Positions 9,211 through 18,817 of a DNA stretch of 56,640 nt are shown one piece after another. Source of the DNA: Microbacteriaceae bacterium. GTDB lineage: Bacteria; Actinomycetota; Actinomycetes; Actinomycetales; Microbacteriaceae. Within the stretch, counting starts at the first letter, position 1. Every line of letters starts with the position of its first letter. The notes under the pieces are model-generated. The model was not told where the DNA came from, did no database searches, and worked only from the letters and a program-made list of their open reading frames with translations. The position numbers and the translations under genes were made by a program. The DNA is taken from the NCBI GenBank assembly GCA_003852775.1, contig RDDZ01000012.1:1-56640 (forward strand), written 5' to 3'.

Positions 9211-9228
9211 CGCTGCGCGCGGTATCGG

Positions 9229-10209
9229 CTACTGGGCGCGGAGCTTCGCCACCTCGTAGAGGGCGACCGACACGGCGATGCCCGCGTTGAGCGACTCCGT
9301 GTCGGACGTGATCGGGATCGAGACGATCGCGTCGCAGGTCTCGGTGACGAGGCGCGAGAGGCCCTTGCCCTCGGAGCCGACGACGATCACGATCGGGCGA
9401 TCCGCGAACGTGATGCCCGGCAGCGAGGTGTCGCCCCCGCCGTCGAGGCCGAGCACGAACAGGCCCTCCTTCTGGAGCGCCTTGAGCGTCTGCGTGAGGT
9501 TCGCCGCCATCGCGACGGGCACGCGCACGGCGGCGCCGGCCGAGGTCTTCCACGCCGACGCCGTCATGCCCACCGAGCGGCGCTGCGGCACGATCACGCC
9601 GTGCGCCCCGAACGCACCCGCCGAGCGGATGATGGCGCCCAGGTTGCGCGGGTCGGTCACGCCGTCGAGGGCGACGATGAGCGGCGGGCGGCCCGTATGG
9701 TGCGCGCGCTCGACGAGGTCGAGCGGGTGCGCGTACTCGTACGGCGGCACCTTGAGCGCGAGGCCCTGGTGCACGGCATCCGACCCGCTCATGCGGTCGA
9801 GCTCGGGGCGCATGACCTCGAGCACGGGGATGCCGCGCTTGGTCGCGATCGACAGCGCCTCCTTGACGCGGTCGTCCATCTCGACGCGCGCCGCCACGTA
9901 GAGCGCGGTCGCGGGGATCTTCGCCCGCAGGGCCTCGACGACCGAGTTGCGACCCGTGACGAGCTCGCCCTCGTCCGCCTTCTTGGGGCGCGGCGCCCGC
10001 TTGGCGGGGGCATCCGTCTTGCCGGCGCGGGCCCGCGCGGCTTCGAGCCGTTGCTTCGCCGCCTTGCGCTTGCCGGCGACGTGCCAGCTGCGGTCCTCCG
10101 CCTTCGGCGTCGGTCCCTTGCCCTCGAGCGCGCGGCGCCCGTGGCCCCCCGTCCCGGTGGTCGCGCCCTTCTTGTTCTTGCGCGCCCCCGGGCGTCCCGG
10201 CTTGGCCAT
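9229..10209 (-). CDS. rlmB: 23S rRNA (guanosine-2'-O-)-methyltransferase RlmB
   Basis: SpoU/TrmH-family enzyme (326 residues) that methylates the ribose of a conserved guanosine in 23S rRNA using SAM. A basic disordered N-terminus of about 90 residues precedes the SpoU substrate-binding domain (GRNSVVEAL). The trefoil-knot domain has motif 1 [14 protein letters not shown], motif 2 VVGSEGKGL and motif 3 [15 protein letters not shown]. It lies 37 bases after cysS on the same strand, the usual actinobacterial arrangement, so cotranscription is likely. Confidence 0.92.
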   Translation of the reverse strand: MAKPGRPGARKNKKGATTGTGGHGRRALEGKGPTPKAEDRSWHVAGKRKAAKQRLEAARARAGKTDAPAKRAPRPKKADEGELVTGRNSVVEALRAKIPATALYVAARVEMDDRVKEALSIATKRGIPVLEVMRPELDRMSGSDAVHQGLALKVPPYEYAHPLDLVERAHHTGRPPLIVALDGVTDPRNLGAIIRSAGAFGAHGVIVPQRRSVGMTASAWKTSAGAAVRVPVAMAANLTQTLKALQKEGLFVLGLDGGGDTSLPGITFADRPIVIVVGSEGKGLSRLVTETCDAIVSIPITSDTESLNAGIAVSVALYEVAKLRAQ

Positions 10210-10246
10210 CAGCAGCTCCCCTGCGTCGTCGTGTGGTCGGTGTGGT

Positions 10247-11659
10247 TCATGCGAGGCTCCAGCGCGCCCCGTCGGGCGTGTCCTCGATCGCGATGCCCGC
10301 CGTCGCGAGCTCCTCGCGGATGCGGTCGGCGGCCGCGAAGTCCTTCGCGGCTCGGGCGGCGGCCCGGTCGGCCAGCAGCTTCTCGACGAGCGTGCCCAGC
10401 GCGGTCTCGGCGGTGCCGGATGCCGGTGCGGCCCACTCGGGCGCCGTCGGGTCGACGCCGAGCACGCCCGCCATCGCCTTCACCTGCTCGCGCAGCACGG
10501 CGACCTGCGCGAGGTCGCCCGTGTCGAGCGCGGTGTTGCCGGCGCGCACGGTCTCGTGCAGCACGCCGATGGCCTGCGGCACCCCGAGGTCGTCGTCCAT
10601 GGCGGCCGCGAAGGCATCCGGCACCCTGCCGTCGCCCGGGCCCGCCACCTGCGCGGTCTCGAGGGCGCTCTCGGCCCGCTCGAGGAACCCGCGGATGCGA
10701 TCGAGCGCGGCCTCGGCCTCCTCGAGGGCGCCGGGGTGGTAGTCGATCGTCGAGCGGTAGTGGGCGCTCGCGAGGTAGTAGCGCACGACGACGTGCGGGG
10801 CGAGCGCGAGGAACTCGGCGGCGTAGATCGAGTTGCCGAGCGACTTCGACATCTTCTGGCCCTCGACCATGACGATGCCGTTGTGCACCCAGTAGCGCGC
10901 GAAGCCGTCGCCCGCGGCGGTCGACTGGGCGAGCTCGTTCTCGTGGTGCGGGAAGCGCAGGTCGAGGCCGCCGCCGTGGATGTCGAACTCCGGGCCGAGG
11001 TAGCGCTTGCTCATCGCCGAGCACTCGATGTGCCAGCCGGGGCGCCCCGGGCCCCACGGGGAGTTCCACGACGCATCCGCCGGCTCCTCGGGCTTCGAGC
11101 CCTTCCACAGCGCGAAGTCGCGCGGGTCGCGCTTGCCGCGCGTGGGCGCATCCGGCGAGTCGGCCATGTCGTCGAGCTTCTGGCGCGTGAGGGCGCCGTA
11201 CTCGCTCCAGGTGCGCACGTCGAAGTAGACGTCGCCCGTGCCGTCGTCGGCGACGTAGGCGTGGCCGCGCTCGATGAGGGTCTGGATGAGCTCCTGCATG
11301 TGCGGGATGCTCGCGGTCGCGCGGGGCTCGTAGGTGGGGGGCAGGATGCCGATCTCCCGATAGCCCGCCGTGAACTCGAGCTCGACGCGGTAGGCGACCG
11401 CCCACCAGGGCTCGTTCTCGGACGCGTTCGCGAGCACCTTGTCGTCGATGTCGGTGACGTTGCGCACGAAGGTCACGTCGTAGCCGCGGTAGGAGAACCA
11501 GCGACGCCACAGGTCGTAGGCGAGCGCCGAGCGGAGGTGGCCGACGTGGGGCGAGGACTGCACGGTGGGTCCGCACACGTACATGCCGACCTTGCCGGGC
11601 TGGAGCGGCTCGAAGTCGCGGAGCCCCTGGGTGCGGCTGTCGTACAGGCGGATCGTCAC
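10247..11659 (-). CDS. cysS: Cysteine--tRNA ligase
   Basis: Class I aminoacyl-tRNA synthetase (470 residues) charging tRNA-Cys. Visible features are the zinc-ligand Cys in MYVCGPTV, the HIGH-equivalent [13 protein letters not shown], the second zinc region around [10 protein letters not shown] and HHENELAQS, and the catalytic KMSKSLGN loop. The C-terminal DALR anticodon-binding region is also present. The GTG start is supported by TAAACT (11666-11671) exactly six bases upstream, implying a leaderless transcript. It is normally adjacent to ispF, but here htaA intervenes on the opposite strand. Confidence 0.95.
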   Translation of the reverse strand: MTIRLYDSRTQGLRDFEPLQPGKVGMYVCGPTVQSSPHVGHLRSALAYDLWRRWFSYRGYDVTFVRNVTDIDDKVLANASENEPWWAVAYRVELEFTAGYREIGILPPTYEPRATASIPHMQELIQTLIERGHAYVADDGTGDVYFDVRTWSEYGALTRQKLDDMADSPDAPTRGKRDPRDFALWKGSKPEEPADASWNSPWGPGRPGWHIECSAMSKRYLGPEFDIHGGGLDLRFPHHENELAQSTAAGDGFARYWVHNGIVMVEGQKMSKSLGNSIYAAEFLALAPHVVVRYYLASAHYRSTIDYHPGALEEAEAALDRIRGFLERAESALETAQVAGPGDGRVPDAFAAAMDDDLGVPQAIGVLHETVRAGNTALDTGDLAQVAVLREQVKAMAGVLGVDPTAPEWAAPASGTAETALGTLVEKLLADRAAARAAKDFAAADRIREELATAGIAIEDTPDGARWSLA

Positions 11660-11710
11660 CCGGCGAGTTTACCGGCGCGCCGCTGACCGGACCTCGGGAA
11701 CGAGGCCGGG

Positions 11711-11739
11711 TCGACATCGCCGCCGAAAACGAGTAAGGT
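11711..11739 (+). promoter_or_regulatory. Predicted housekeeping promoter of htaA
   Basis: TCGACA (11711-11716, five of six matches to the -35 consensus) is followed after 17 bases by TAAGGT (11734-11739, a TANNNT -10). The -10 lies inside the iron box described next, so a bound repressor would exclude RNA polymerase. Confidence 0.65.
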
Positions 11740-11752
11740 AAGGCTTACCTGA
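11734..11752 (+). promoter_or_regulatory. DtxR/IdeR-type iron box
   Basis: TAAGGTAAGGCTTACCTGA contains a perfect 7-1-7 dyad (AGGTAAG-G-CTTACCT, 11736-11750). It matches the DtxR/IdeR consensus TTAGGTTAGGCTAACCTAA at 15 of 19 positions. It overlaps the -10 of the htaA promoter, predicting repression under iron-replete conditions. Confidence 0.82.
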
Positions 11753-11811
11753 ATCCCCGCGATGGTGCGCGTCGCGCGGTCCGAACCACTCTCAACCTTC
11801 GGAGAATCTCC

Positions 11812-14445
11812 TTGTCGTACGCGCCTGCCCGCGCGCGCTCACGCGCGCCCTGGATCGCCGCACTGCTCGTCCCCCTGCTCGCGCTCGCGAGCGTGCTCGT
11901 CCCCGTCGCCCCCGCGTCAGCCGTGCCCGGCGACGTGGCGGGCGCCACCCTCCAGTGGGGCTTCAAGGCGAGCTTCCGCACCTACCTCGCCAACTGGGCC
12001 GAGGGAACGATCACCGGCACGGGCGTCGACACCGCGACCCCGTACGGCTGGTCGGGCGGCACCGGCTCGGTGACGGACGGTCTCGGCACCGTCTCCTACC
12101 CCGGCACCCTGCATTTCCAGGGCCACCCGGGGACGGGCGTCCCCGAGGGCGAGTACGCGCTCGACATCACCGTGAGCAACGTGCGGGTGCGCGTCACGTC
12201 CGCGGCCACCGCCGAGCTCGTCGCCGACGTCGTGTCGCGCGATTCGAGCACCCACGAGTTCGTGTCGTACGCGGATGTCGCGCTCGCCTCCCTCGACCTC
12301 GCCGCGGGCACGAACGCCTCGACGGCCACGACCGTCGCCTACACGGGCGTCCCCGCGACGCTGCTCCCCGCGGGCGTTCCGGCCCTCGGCGGCTCGTACA
12401 CCGCCGGCACCGTCCTCGACCCGGTGAGCTTCAGCTGGCCCGTCGAGCAGGCCCCTGCCGCCACCCCGACGCTGACGGTGTCGCAGACCTCGGGCCTGAA
12501 CCCCGACGGCGCGACCATCACGATCACCGGCACCGACTACAACACCGACTACGCTAACGGCCACGGCGGCGGCAAGGCCGGCGTCTACCTCCAGATCGGC
12601 TGGCTCGACTCGACCTGGCGTCCCTCCGAGGGCGCGCCCAGCTCGGCCCGCAATCAGGCGTTCCAGCGCTGGGTGAAGGAGAACCCGACCGCCGGCCTCT
12701 ACCACCAGTGGGTCGAGACCAGCGGCACCCGCGCGGACTTCTCCATCACCACCACCATCACCAAGGCCCAGCTCGACGCCATCAAGCGCGACGGCGCCAC
12801 CCTCGCGGTCTTCACCGTCGGCGCCGGCGGCGTCGTCCAGGCCGACAACGAGCACGCCGTCCCCATCACCTTCGCCACCCCCGGCGGGGAGCCCGGCAAC
12901 GGCGGAGAGCCCGGAACGGGCGGCGGCCAGCCGGAGACGCCGACGATGGGCGCAGGCTCGCTCTCGTGGGGCGTGAAGGGCGCGTGGCGCTCCTACATCA
13001 CGGGCCCCATCGCTTCCGGCTCGATCATCACGAGCGGCGCGACGGCTGTCGGCGGCACGTACGTGTTCCCGCAGATCGCCGAGGCGAGCCTCGCGAACGG
13101 CCTCGGCACGGTCTCGTACGGCGGCTCGGTGCGCTTCACCGGCCACCACGGCGAGCTCGACCTGCGCTTCGCGAACCCGCAAGTGCGCATCGACTCGGCC
13201 ACGAGCGGCACGCTCTACGTGACGGTCAACGGCTCGACGGTCGCCTTCGCGAACCTCGCGCTGGGCTCCGCCACCCGCACGGTCGCGACCGACGGCTCGG
13301 TCCGCTACGCGGGCGTCCCGGCCACGCTCACCGCGGCCGGCTCGACCGCGTTCCGCGGCTACTACGCCGCCGGCGACGCGCTCGACCCCGTGACGTTCAC
13401 GGTGGGCGCGAAGGGCGCCGTCACCGCGGGCACTGCGACCGTCGCCTCGGCGCCGATCCGCGGCTCGATCCCGGCCACCCCGCCGGCGACCGAGGGCCTC
13501 GACGTGACGGGCGACATCGAGCCCGGTGGCCGCATCGAGGCCTCCGCGAGCGGCTTCCGGCCGAACGAGACCGGCATCCTGGTCGTCATCTACTCGACGC
13601 CCACGGTGCTCGCGCAGAACGTCACGGCGGATGCGAACGGTGTCGCCACCTGGGCCGGCAAGCTCCCGAAGGGCCTTACCGGCACCCACACGCTCACCTT
13701 CCAGGGCTCCGTCGCGCGCGGCGCCGTGCTGAACCTCGACGCCGTCACCGCTCTCGCCGCGCTGCAGTGCACGGTCGAGGACGCGACGCTCGTGTGGGGC
13801 TTCAAGGAGAGCTTCCGCGCCTACATCGACGGTTCGATCGCCAACGGCGAGTGGACAACCGTGGGCGACGACGTGAGCTATGAGACGCCCGAATTCACGT
13901 GGGTCGGCGGCACGGGCTCGTCCGACGGCGCGGAGGCGCTCGACCTGCAGTTCGCCGGTGGCATCCGCTTCACCGGCCACGGCGGCATCCTCGACACGAC
14001 CGTGGAGAACCCGCGCATCGTGATCGACGGAGACAGCGCCCTGCTCATCGTCGACATCCACGGCACGACCCAGAGCGGCGAGGCCGTCGACCAGGCGGAG
14101 GTGGAGTTCGGCGAGCTCGACCTGACGGACGTCACGGCGATGCGCGACGGCGACACCCTCACCTGGACGGGCGTCCCCGCGACGCTCACCGAGTCGGGCT
14201 CGGCGGCCTTCGGCACCTACCCCGCCGGCGAGGCGCTCGACCCGCTCACGATCGTCGCGACGGTCGACGCCGACTGCGGCGAGGTCGTTGAGACCCCGGA
14301 TGCCGCGCCGACCGACGAGGAGATCGAGCCGGAGGCCGCGTCCGACGCGGGCTGGCCGGTCTGGGCGACGGTGCTGATCGCCCTGCTACTCGCCGCGATC
14401 ATCGCAGCGGTCGCGGTGATCCTGGTGCGCCGCCGCAAGGCCTGA
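11812..14445 (+). CDS. htaA: Surface heme-binding protein with three HtaA domains
   Basis: An 877-residue exported protein. The signal peptide ends ASA (about residue 39). HtaA domain 1 (about 44-210) is followed by an Ig-like module (about 219-355), a Gly/Pro linker (about 358-380), HtaA domain 2 (about 382-555), a second Ig-like module (about 561-650), HtaA domain 3 (about 654-830) and a C-terminal membrane anchor followed by RRRKA. Each HtaA domain has the WG-x-K-x-x-(F/W)-R-x-Y core and an F-x-G-H motif. The Tyr/His pairs Y58/H105, Y395/H445 and Y671/H723 correspond to the heme-ligand positions known from corynebacterial HtaA. The TTG start follows a GGAG site. No hmuTUV importer is in the window. 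Confidence 0.88.
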   Translation: MSYAPARARSRAPWIAALLVPLLALASVLVPVAPASAVPGDVAGATLQWGFKASFRTYLANWAEGTITGTGVDTATPYGWSGGTGSVTDGLGTVSYPGTLHFQGHPGTGVPEGEYALDITVSNVRVRVTSAATAELVADVVSRDSSTHEFVSYADVALASLDLAAGTNASTATTVAYTGVPATLLPAGVPALGGSYTAGTVLDPVSFSWPVEQAPAATPTLTVSQTSGLNPDGATITITGTDYNTDYANGHGGGKAGVYLQIGWLDSTWRPSEGAPSSARNQAFQRWVKENPTAGLYHQWVETSGTRADFSITTTITKAQLDAIKRDGATLAVFTVGAGGVVQADNEHAVPITFATPGGEPGNGGEPGTGGGQPETPTMGAGSLSWGVKGAWRSYITGPIASGSIITSGATAVGGTYVFPQIAEASLANGLGTVSYGGSVRFTGHHGELDLRFANPQVRIDSATSGTLYVTVNGSTVAFANLALGSATRTVATDGSVRYAGVPATLTAAGSTAFRGYYAAGDALDPVTFTVGAKGAVTAGTATVASAPIRGSIPATPPATEGLDVTGDIEPGGRIEASASGFRPNETGILVVIYSTPTVLAQNVTADANGVATWAGKLPKGLTGTHTLTFQGSVARGAVLNLDAVTALAALQCTVEDATLVWGFKESFRAYIDGSIANGEWTTVGDDVSYETPEFTWVGGTGSSDGAEALDLQFAGGIRFTGHGGILDTTVENPRIVIDGDSALLIVDIHGTTQSGEAVDQAEVEFGELDLTDVTAMRDGDTLTWTGVPATLTESGSAAFGTYPAGEALDPLTIVATVDADCGEVVETPDAAPTDEEIEPEAASDAGWPVWATVLIALLLAAIIAAVAVILVRRRKA

Positions 14446-14460
14446 CGCACCCCGACGGCT

Positions 14461-14502
14461 CCGCCCGTCCGGACCCCGGCGCACCCGGGACCGGGCGGGC
14501 GG
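14461..14502 (+). terminator. Bidirectional hairpin between htaA and ispDF
   Basis: CCGCCCG (14461-14467) pairs with CGGGCGG (14496-14502), extended inward by imperfect CCGG-rich pairing. It sits between the convergent 3' ends of htaA and ispDF, so it probably terminates both. Confidence 0.5.
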
Positions 14503-14518
14503 TTCCCGTCTCCGGACG

Positions 14519-15688
14519 TCAGCGGGTGACGAGCGCGGTGGCGACCGCCATGAGCCCGTCGCCGCGTCCCGTGAAGCCGAGGCCGTCGGAGGTCGTCGCC
14601 GCGACGCTCACGGGCGCCTCCACGAGTGCGCCGAGATGCGCCTCGAGCTCTATGCGGCGCGCCGCGAGGCGCGGGCGGTTGGCGATCACCTGCACAGCGA
14701 TGTTGTTCACCCGGAAGCCCGCCCCGCGCACGAGCGCGAGGGTCTCGCGCAGGAACACCTCGCTCGCCGCGCCCGCATACTCCGTCGCCGAGGTGCCGAA
14801 GCGCGAGCCGATGTCGCCGAGGCCGGCAGCGGACAGCAGGGCGTCGCACATCGCGTGGATGACGGCGTCGCCGTCCGAGTGCCCGGCGAGCCCGGGCTCG
14901 TCGGGGAAGTACACGCCACCGAGCCACAGCGGCCGGTCCTCGTCGTAGCCGTGCGCGTCGATGCCGACGCCCGTGCGGATGCGCGCTCCCGCCGACAGCA
15001 GCAGCTCGGCCCGGCGGAGGTCCCACGGCGTCGTGATCTTGAAGGCGCGGGGTTCCCCCGGGACGGTCACGACCGCGTGCCCGGCGGCCGCGTAGAGCGA
15101 AGCGTCGTCGGTGTGCTCGTCCTCGGCCGCGGCGTAGGCGGCGACGAGCTCGGCGCGCGGGAAGCCCTGCGGCGTCTGCACGTGCACGAGGTCGCTGCGG
15201 TCGACCGTGCCGAGCACGCGGTCCCCATCGATCCGCTTGACGGTGTCGACGACCGGCAGGGCCGGCACGACCCCGGACGCTCCTCCCGCGAGCACCGCGT
15301 TCGCGACACGGTCGATGAGCGCGGTGGGGGCGAGGGCGCGCGCGGCGTCGTGCACGAGCACCGCCTCGACACTCGGCTGGAGCTCCGCGAGGCCCGCGGC
15401 GACCGAGCGCTGGCGCGTGTCCCCGCCCGCCACGACGGTCAGGTAGCCGGATGCCGCCCCCGCCACGCGCTCGCCGATGCTGCGGGCGCGCGCGACGAGC
15501 GCGGCGGGCGCGACGACGATCACCTGCGCAGGGTGTGCGGCGCCGAAGACGCCGTGCAGGGCGTGCTCGAGGATCGTGCGGCCGCCGAGCTCGACGAACG
15601 CCTTGGGCACGTCCTCACCGAGGCGGGTGCCGCTCCCGGCGGCGACGACGACGATCGCGAGGCGCGCGGCATCCGGGGCGAGGCTCAT
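14519..15688 (-). CDS. ispDF: Bifunctional IspD/IspF isoprenoid enzyme
   Basis: A 389-residue fusion of two MEP-pathway enzymes. IspD (about 1-235, CDP-ME synthesis) shows AAGSGTRLG and VPKAFVELGG nucleotide-binding motifs. IspF (about 237-389, MEcPP synthesis) shows the metal site GIDAHGYD (D243, H245), LAGHSDGDAVIHA (H278) and the C-terminal TTSDGLGFTGRGDG. The intermediate IspE is not encoded here. The ATG has TAGGCT (15695-15700) exactly six bases upstream, so the gene can be transcribed separately from carD, which lies 44 bases upstream. Confidence 0.95.
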   Translation of the reverse strand: MSLAPDAARLAIVVVAAGSGTRLGEDVPKAFVELGGRTILEHALHGVFGAAHPAQVIVVAPAALVARARSIGERVAGAASGYLTVVAGGDTRQRSVAAGLAELQPSVEAVLVHDAARALAPTALIDRVANAVLAGGASGVVPALPVVDTVKRIDGDRVLGTVDRSDLVHVQTPQGFPRAELVAAYAAAEDEHTDDASLYAAAGHAVVTVPGEPRAFKITTPWDLRRAELLLSAGARIRTGVGIDAHGYDEDRPLWLGGVYFPDEPGLAGHSDGDAVIHAMCDALLSAAGLGDIGSRFGTSATEYAGAASEVFLRETLALVRGAGFRVNNIAVQVIANRPRLAARRIELEAHLGALVEAPVSVAATTSDGLGFTGRGDGLMAVATALVTR

Positions 15689-15732
15689 GCCTCGAGCCTA
15701 CGGTCGCGACGTGGCCGCCGCGACCGGCCACC

Positions 15733-16215
15733 TCAGGAGGCGAGCACCTCGTCGAGAACGCTCGAGGCCTTCTCCTCGTCGGTCTTCTCGGCGAGCGCGA
15801 GCTCGGAGATGAGGATCTGGCGGGCCTTGGCGAGCATGCGCTTCTCGCCGGCCGAGAGGCCGCGGTCCTGGTCGCGGCGCCACAGGTCGCGGACGACCTC
15901 GGAGACCTTGATGACGTCGCCGGAGGCGAGCTTCTCGAGGTTCGCCTTGTAGCGGCGGCTCCAGTTGGTGGGCTCCTCCGTGAAGGGGGCGCGCAGCACC
16001 TCGAAGACCTTGTCGAGGCCCTCCTTGCCGATGACGTCGCGGACGCCGACCAGGTCGACGTTCTCGGCGGGGACCTCGATGATCAGATCACCCTGGGTGA
16101 CGTTGAGCTTCAGGTACTTCTTCGTCTCGCCCTTGATGACGCGGTCCTTGACCTCGATGATGGTTGCCGCACCGTGATGGGGGTAAACGACGGTTTCGCC
16201 GACCTCGAAGAGCAT
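15733..16215 (-). CDS. carD: CarD-family RNA polymerase-binding transcription regulator
   Basis: A 160-residue global regulator that binds the RNA polymerase beta subunit and stabilises open promoter complexes. The N-terminal RID/Tudor-like domain begins [19 protein letters not shown]. The C-terminal helical domain contains [17 protein letters not shown], including the conserved Trp that wedges into the upstream edge of the bubble, and [23 protein letters not shown] ribosome site precedes the ATG, and an AT-rich -10 (TAAAAT) lies about 27 bases upstream. It is divergent from the lpqE-like gene, as in mycobacteria. Confidence 0.96.
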   Translation of the reverse strand: MLFEVGETVVYPHHGAATIIEVKDRVIKGETKKYLKLNVTQGDLIIEVPAENVDLVGVRDVIGKEGLDKVFEVLRAPFTEEPTNWSRRYKANLEKLASGDVIKVSEVVRDLWRRDQDRGLSAGEKRMLAKARQILISELALAEKTDEEKASSVLDEVLAS

Positions 16216-16241
16216 GGAGTTATTCCTTCCGCAGACCTCTC

Positions 16242-16247
16242 ATTTTA
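16242..16247 (-). promoter_or_regulatory. Probable carD -10 element
   Basis: TAAAAT on the minus strand, within TGATAAAATGAG, is one of the most AT-rich hexamers in this GC-rich window. It is positioned to give a leader of about 20 bases containing the GGAAGGA site. No good -35 is seen. Confidence 0.5.
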
Positions 16248-16343
16248 TCACAGGGACCGTCCCCCGGCCGGGGGCGGCGGCATCCGAGGCACCCGGCTAC
16301 CGGTAGGCTGGGAGGGCTTGTCGACTTTCCCTGGAGGATCCCC

Positions 16344-16865
16344 GTGAGAGCACGTGCCGTGGCCGCCATCGCCCTGAGCGGAGCGCTCGTCGTCGGCCTG
16401 AGCGGCTGCTCGTTCTGGCAGCAGCCCGAGACCGGCCGCCAGTACGACCCGAGCGACGGTGTGAGCCTCGCCCTCGGCGACCTCGAGCTGCGCAACGTGC
16501 TGGTCATCTCGGAGGACGGCGAGCTCGGCAACCTCGTGGGCACCGCCGTCAACACGACGGGCTCCGACATCGACTTCACCGTGCAGTGGAAGGCGGGCGG
16601 CGAGTTCATCGAGATCGAGTTGACCGCCGAGTCCAACGGCCGCACCGACTTCGGCTTCGAGGGCGGCCAGGTCACCCTCGAGCCGCTCGGCGCGAAGCCC
16701 GGCGCGCTGCTCGAGGCTGTCGTGCACATCAGCAGCGACCAGAAGGAGCTGCGGATCCCCGTGCTTGACGGCACGCTTGAGGAGTACAAGCCCGTGCTGC
16801 CGAAGCCGACGCCCAAGCCCACGCCGAGCGCCACCCCCGAGGAGTCGGAGGGCTCCGAGGGCTGA
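16344..16865 (+). CDS. lpqE: LpqE-like secreted lipoprotein
   Basis: A 173-residue lipoprotein. The signal peptide ends in lipobox LSGC (Cys at about residue 22), followed by a beta-rich domain and a Pro/Thr/Glu-rich disordered tail. The GTG start has a CTGGAGG site nine bases upstream. Position is the main clue: divergent from carD at the carD-ispD-ispF-cysS block, as lpqE is in mycobacteria. Function is unestablished, and the symbol rests on synteny and overall layout rather than a strong motif. Confidence 0.75.
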   Translation: MRARAVAAIALSGALVVGLSGCSFWQQPETGRQYDPSDGVSLALGDLELRNVLVISEDGELGNLVGTAVNTTGSDIDFTVQWKAGGEFIEIELTAESNGRTDFGFEGGQVTLEPLGAKPGALLEAVVHISSDQKELRIPVLDGTLEEYKPVLPKPTPKPTPSATPEESEGSEG

Positions 16866-16875
16866 CCCGCCGGGG

Positions 16876-17568
16876 CTAGTCCTCGAAGCGGTATCCGAGC
16901 CCTCGCACCGTCACGAGGCGCTTCGGCTCGCCCGGATCGACCTCGATCTTCGCGCGCAGGCGCTTGACGTGCACGTCGAGCGTCTTCGTGTCCCCGAAGT
17001 AGTCGGAGCCCCACACGCGGTCGATGAGCTGCCCGCGCGTGAGCACCCGACCGGCGTTCCGCATGAGGAACTCCAGGAGCTCGAATTCCTTGAGCGGCAT
17101 GGGCACCTCCCGTCCGTCGACGGTCACCGTGTGGCGTTCGACGTCCATGCGCACGGGGCCGACCTCGAGCACGGGGTCGGAGGCGTCGTCGGCGGCCCGG
17201 CCTTCCTGCCCACGGCGTCGCAGCACGGCGCGGATGCGGGCGAGCAGCTCGCGGCTCTTGTAGGGCTTCGTGACGTAGTCGTCGGCCCCGAGCTCGAGCC
17301 CCACGACGATGTCGACCTCCGAGTCCTTGGCCGTGAGCATGATGATCGGAACGCTCGAGCGGGCACGCAGCTCGCGGCACACCTCCGTGCCGGGCAGCCC
17401 CGGGAGCATGAGGTCGAGCAGCACGAGGTCGGCGCCCGTGCGGTCGAACTCGGCGAGGGCGGAGCGCCCGTCGCCCGCGATCGCGGTCTTGTACCCCTCG
17501 CGCCCGAGCAGGAACGCGAGCGGCTCGGCGAGCGAGGGCTCGTCTTCGACGATGAGGATGCGGGTCAC
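16876..17568 (-). CDS. regX3: Phosphate-responsive response regulator RegX3
   Basis: A 230-residue OmpR/PhoB-type regulator. The receiver has the acidic pair ED (residues 8-9), phospho-acceptor D52 (LLDLMLPG), the conserved Thr in IIMLTAKD and Lys in DDYVTKPY. The C-terminal winged helix contains PLKEFELLEFLMRN, DRVWGSDYFGDTKTLDVHVKRLR and a YRFED end. The GTG start overlaps the senX3 stop by four bases (GTGA), so the pair is translationally coupled. RegX3 activates phosphate-scavenging genes by binding PHO-box repeats such as those at 18818 and 31467. Confidence 0.93.
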   Translation of the reverse strand: MTRILIVEDEPSLAEPLAFLLGREGYKTAIAGDGRSALAEFDRTGADLVLLDLMLPGLPGTEVCRELRARSSVPIIMLTAKDSEVDIVVGLELGADDYVTKPYKSRELLARIRAVLRRRGQEGRAADDASDPVLEVGPVRMDVERHTVTVDGREVPMPLKEFELLEFLMRNAGRVLTRGQLIDRVWGSDYFGDTKTLDVHVKRLRAKIEVDPGEPKRLVTVRGLGYRFED

Positions 17569-18746
17569 GGTCGGGCTCCACGGATCGGGCGGTCGGGGGA
17601 CGAGGCGGCAGCGTCGACGGCGGCGGGGTCGGCCTCGGGCAGACGGATGGTGAACGTCGACCCGCGGCCCTGTTGGGACCACACGCGCACCTGACCGCCG
17701 TGGTTCTGCACGATGTGCTTGACGATCGCGAGGCCCAGCCCGGAGCCGCCGGTCTGGCGGCTGCGAGCGGAGTCGATGCGGAAGAAGCGCTCGAACACGC
17801 GGTCGCGCTCCGACTCCGGGATGCCGACCCCCTGGTCCGTGACGGCGATCTCGACCGCGGCCTCGCGGCGCGTGACGCCGACCCCCACCCGCGACCCGTC
17901 GGGCGAGTACTGGATCGCGTTCGCGACAAGGTTGTTCACGGCGGTCACGAGCATCGACTCGTCGCCCCATACAACCGCGTCGGGGTCGGGCTGCGCGACG
18001 ATCGCGATGCGGTGCGACTCGGCGGCGACCCGGTTCGCGTCGACAGCGCGCGCGATCACGGTGTCGACGCGCACGGGGCCCGCGTGCTCGAGCGCGTCGG
18101 CCGCCTGGAGGCGGCTGAGCTCGATGATCTCGTGCGTGAGACCGCGGAGGCGCTCCGACTCGATCGTCAGGCGGTTCGCGAACCGGCGCACGTCGTCCGG
18201 CTGCTCGGCCGCCGACTCGAGGGCCTCGGCGAGCAGTCCGATCGCGCCGATCGGCGTCTTGAGCTCGTGGGAGATGTTGGCGACGAAGTCGCGGCGCACG
18301 TCCTCGAGGCGGTGGGCCTCGGTGCGGTCGTCGGCGATGAGCAGCACGAACCGACTGCCGAGCGGTGCCGCCCGCACGAGGAGGTGGACGGTCGCGTCGC
18401 CGAAGGGGCCGCGCGGCAGCTCGAGCTCGGCTGACTCGGGAGTGCCCTCCGACCGCACCCGGTCGACGAGCGCGACGAGCTCGGGGTGCACGAGCGCGTG
18501 ATTCCAGACGAGGCCCAGCGAGAGCGCGGCGGCGGAAAACGAGACGACGTTGCTGGACGAGTCGAGCACGATGCCGGCCGACTCCAGCGCGTCGATGACG
18601 TCGTCGACGCCGTCGGGCACGCTCGGCGCGACGACGGCCGCCGCGCGCTGCCCGCGGGCGTGGGCTGCCACGACCGCGGCGGTGCCGCCGACGCCGACGG
18701 CGAACCCGAAGCCCAGGGCGGCGGGCACGAGCCAGGCGGCGTCCAT
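17565..18746 (-). CDS. senX3: Sensor histidine kinase SenX3
   Basis: A 393-residue kinase. An N-terminal membrane helix (about 7-30) precedes a PAS-like domain (about 48-145) and a HisKA domain with phospho-acceptor H160 in FVANISHELKTP. The HATPase domain has the N-box NNLVANAIQYSP, G1 DQGVGIPE and G2 GGSGLGLAIVKH. Only one convincing membrane segment is seen, fitting kinases that sense phosphate through the Pst/PhoU complex rather than directly. A -10-like TAGTCT (18753-18758) lies exactly six bases before the ATG. It forms an operon with regX3. Confidence 0.93.
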   Translation of the reverse strand: MDAAWLVPAALGFGFAVGVGGTAAVVAAHARGQRAAAVVAPSVPDGVDDVIDALESAGIVLDSSSNVVSFSAAALSLGLVWNHALVHPELVALVDRVRSEGTPESAELELPRGPFGDATVHLLVRAAPLGSRFVLLIADDRTEAHRLEDVRRDFVANISHELKTPIGAIGLLAEALESAAEQPDDVRRFANRLTIESERLRGLTHEIIELSRLQAADALEHAGPVRVDTVIARAVDANRVAAESHRIAIVAQPDPDAVVWGDESMLVTAVNNLVANAIQYSPDGSRVGVGVTRREAAVEIAVTDQGVGIPESERDRVFERFFRIDSARSRQTGGSGLGLAIVKHIVQNHGGQVRVWSQQGRGSTFTIRLPEADPAAVDAAASSPDRPIRGARP

Positions 18747-18817
18747 GCGACCAGACTAGGGCGGGGCGCGAGCCCGGTGCCCCGGGATCGGGGATGTCCC
18801 GACATCCTTCCGGGGAC

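Noticed and set aside
11917-14061. 714-codon open frame on the minus strand inside htaA
   Set aside because: A high-GC shadow frame with Arg/Asp/Glu-rich composition and no domain. The plus-strand HtaA domains are unmistakable.
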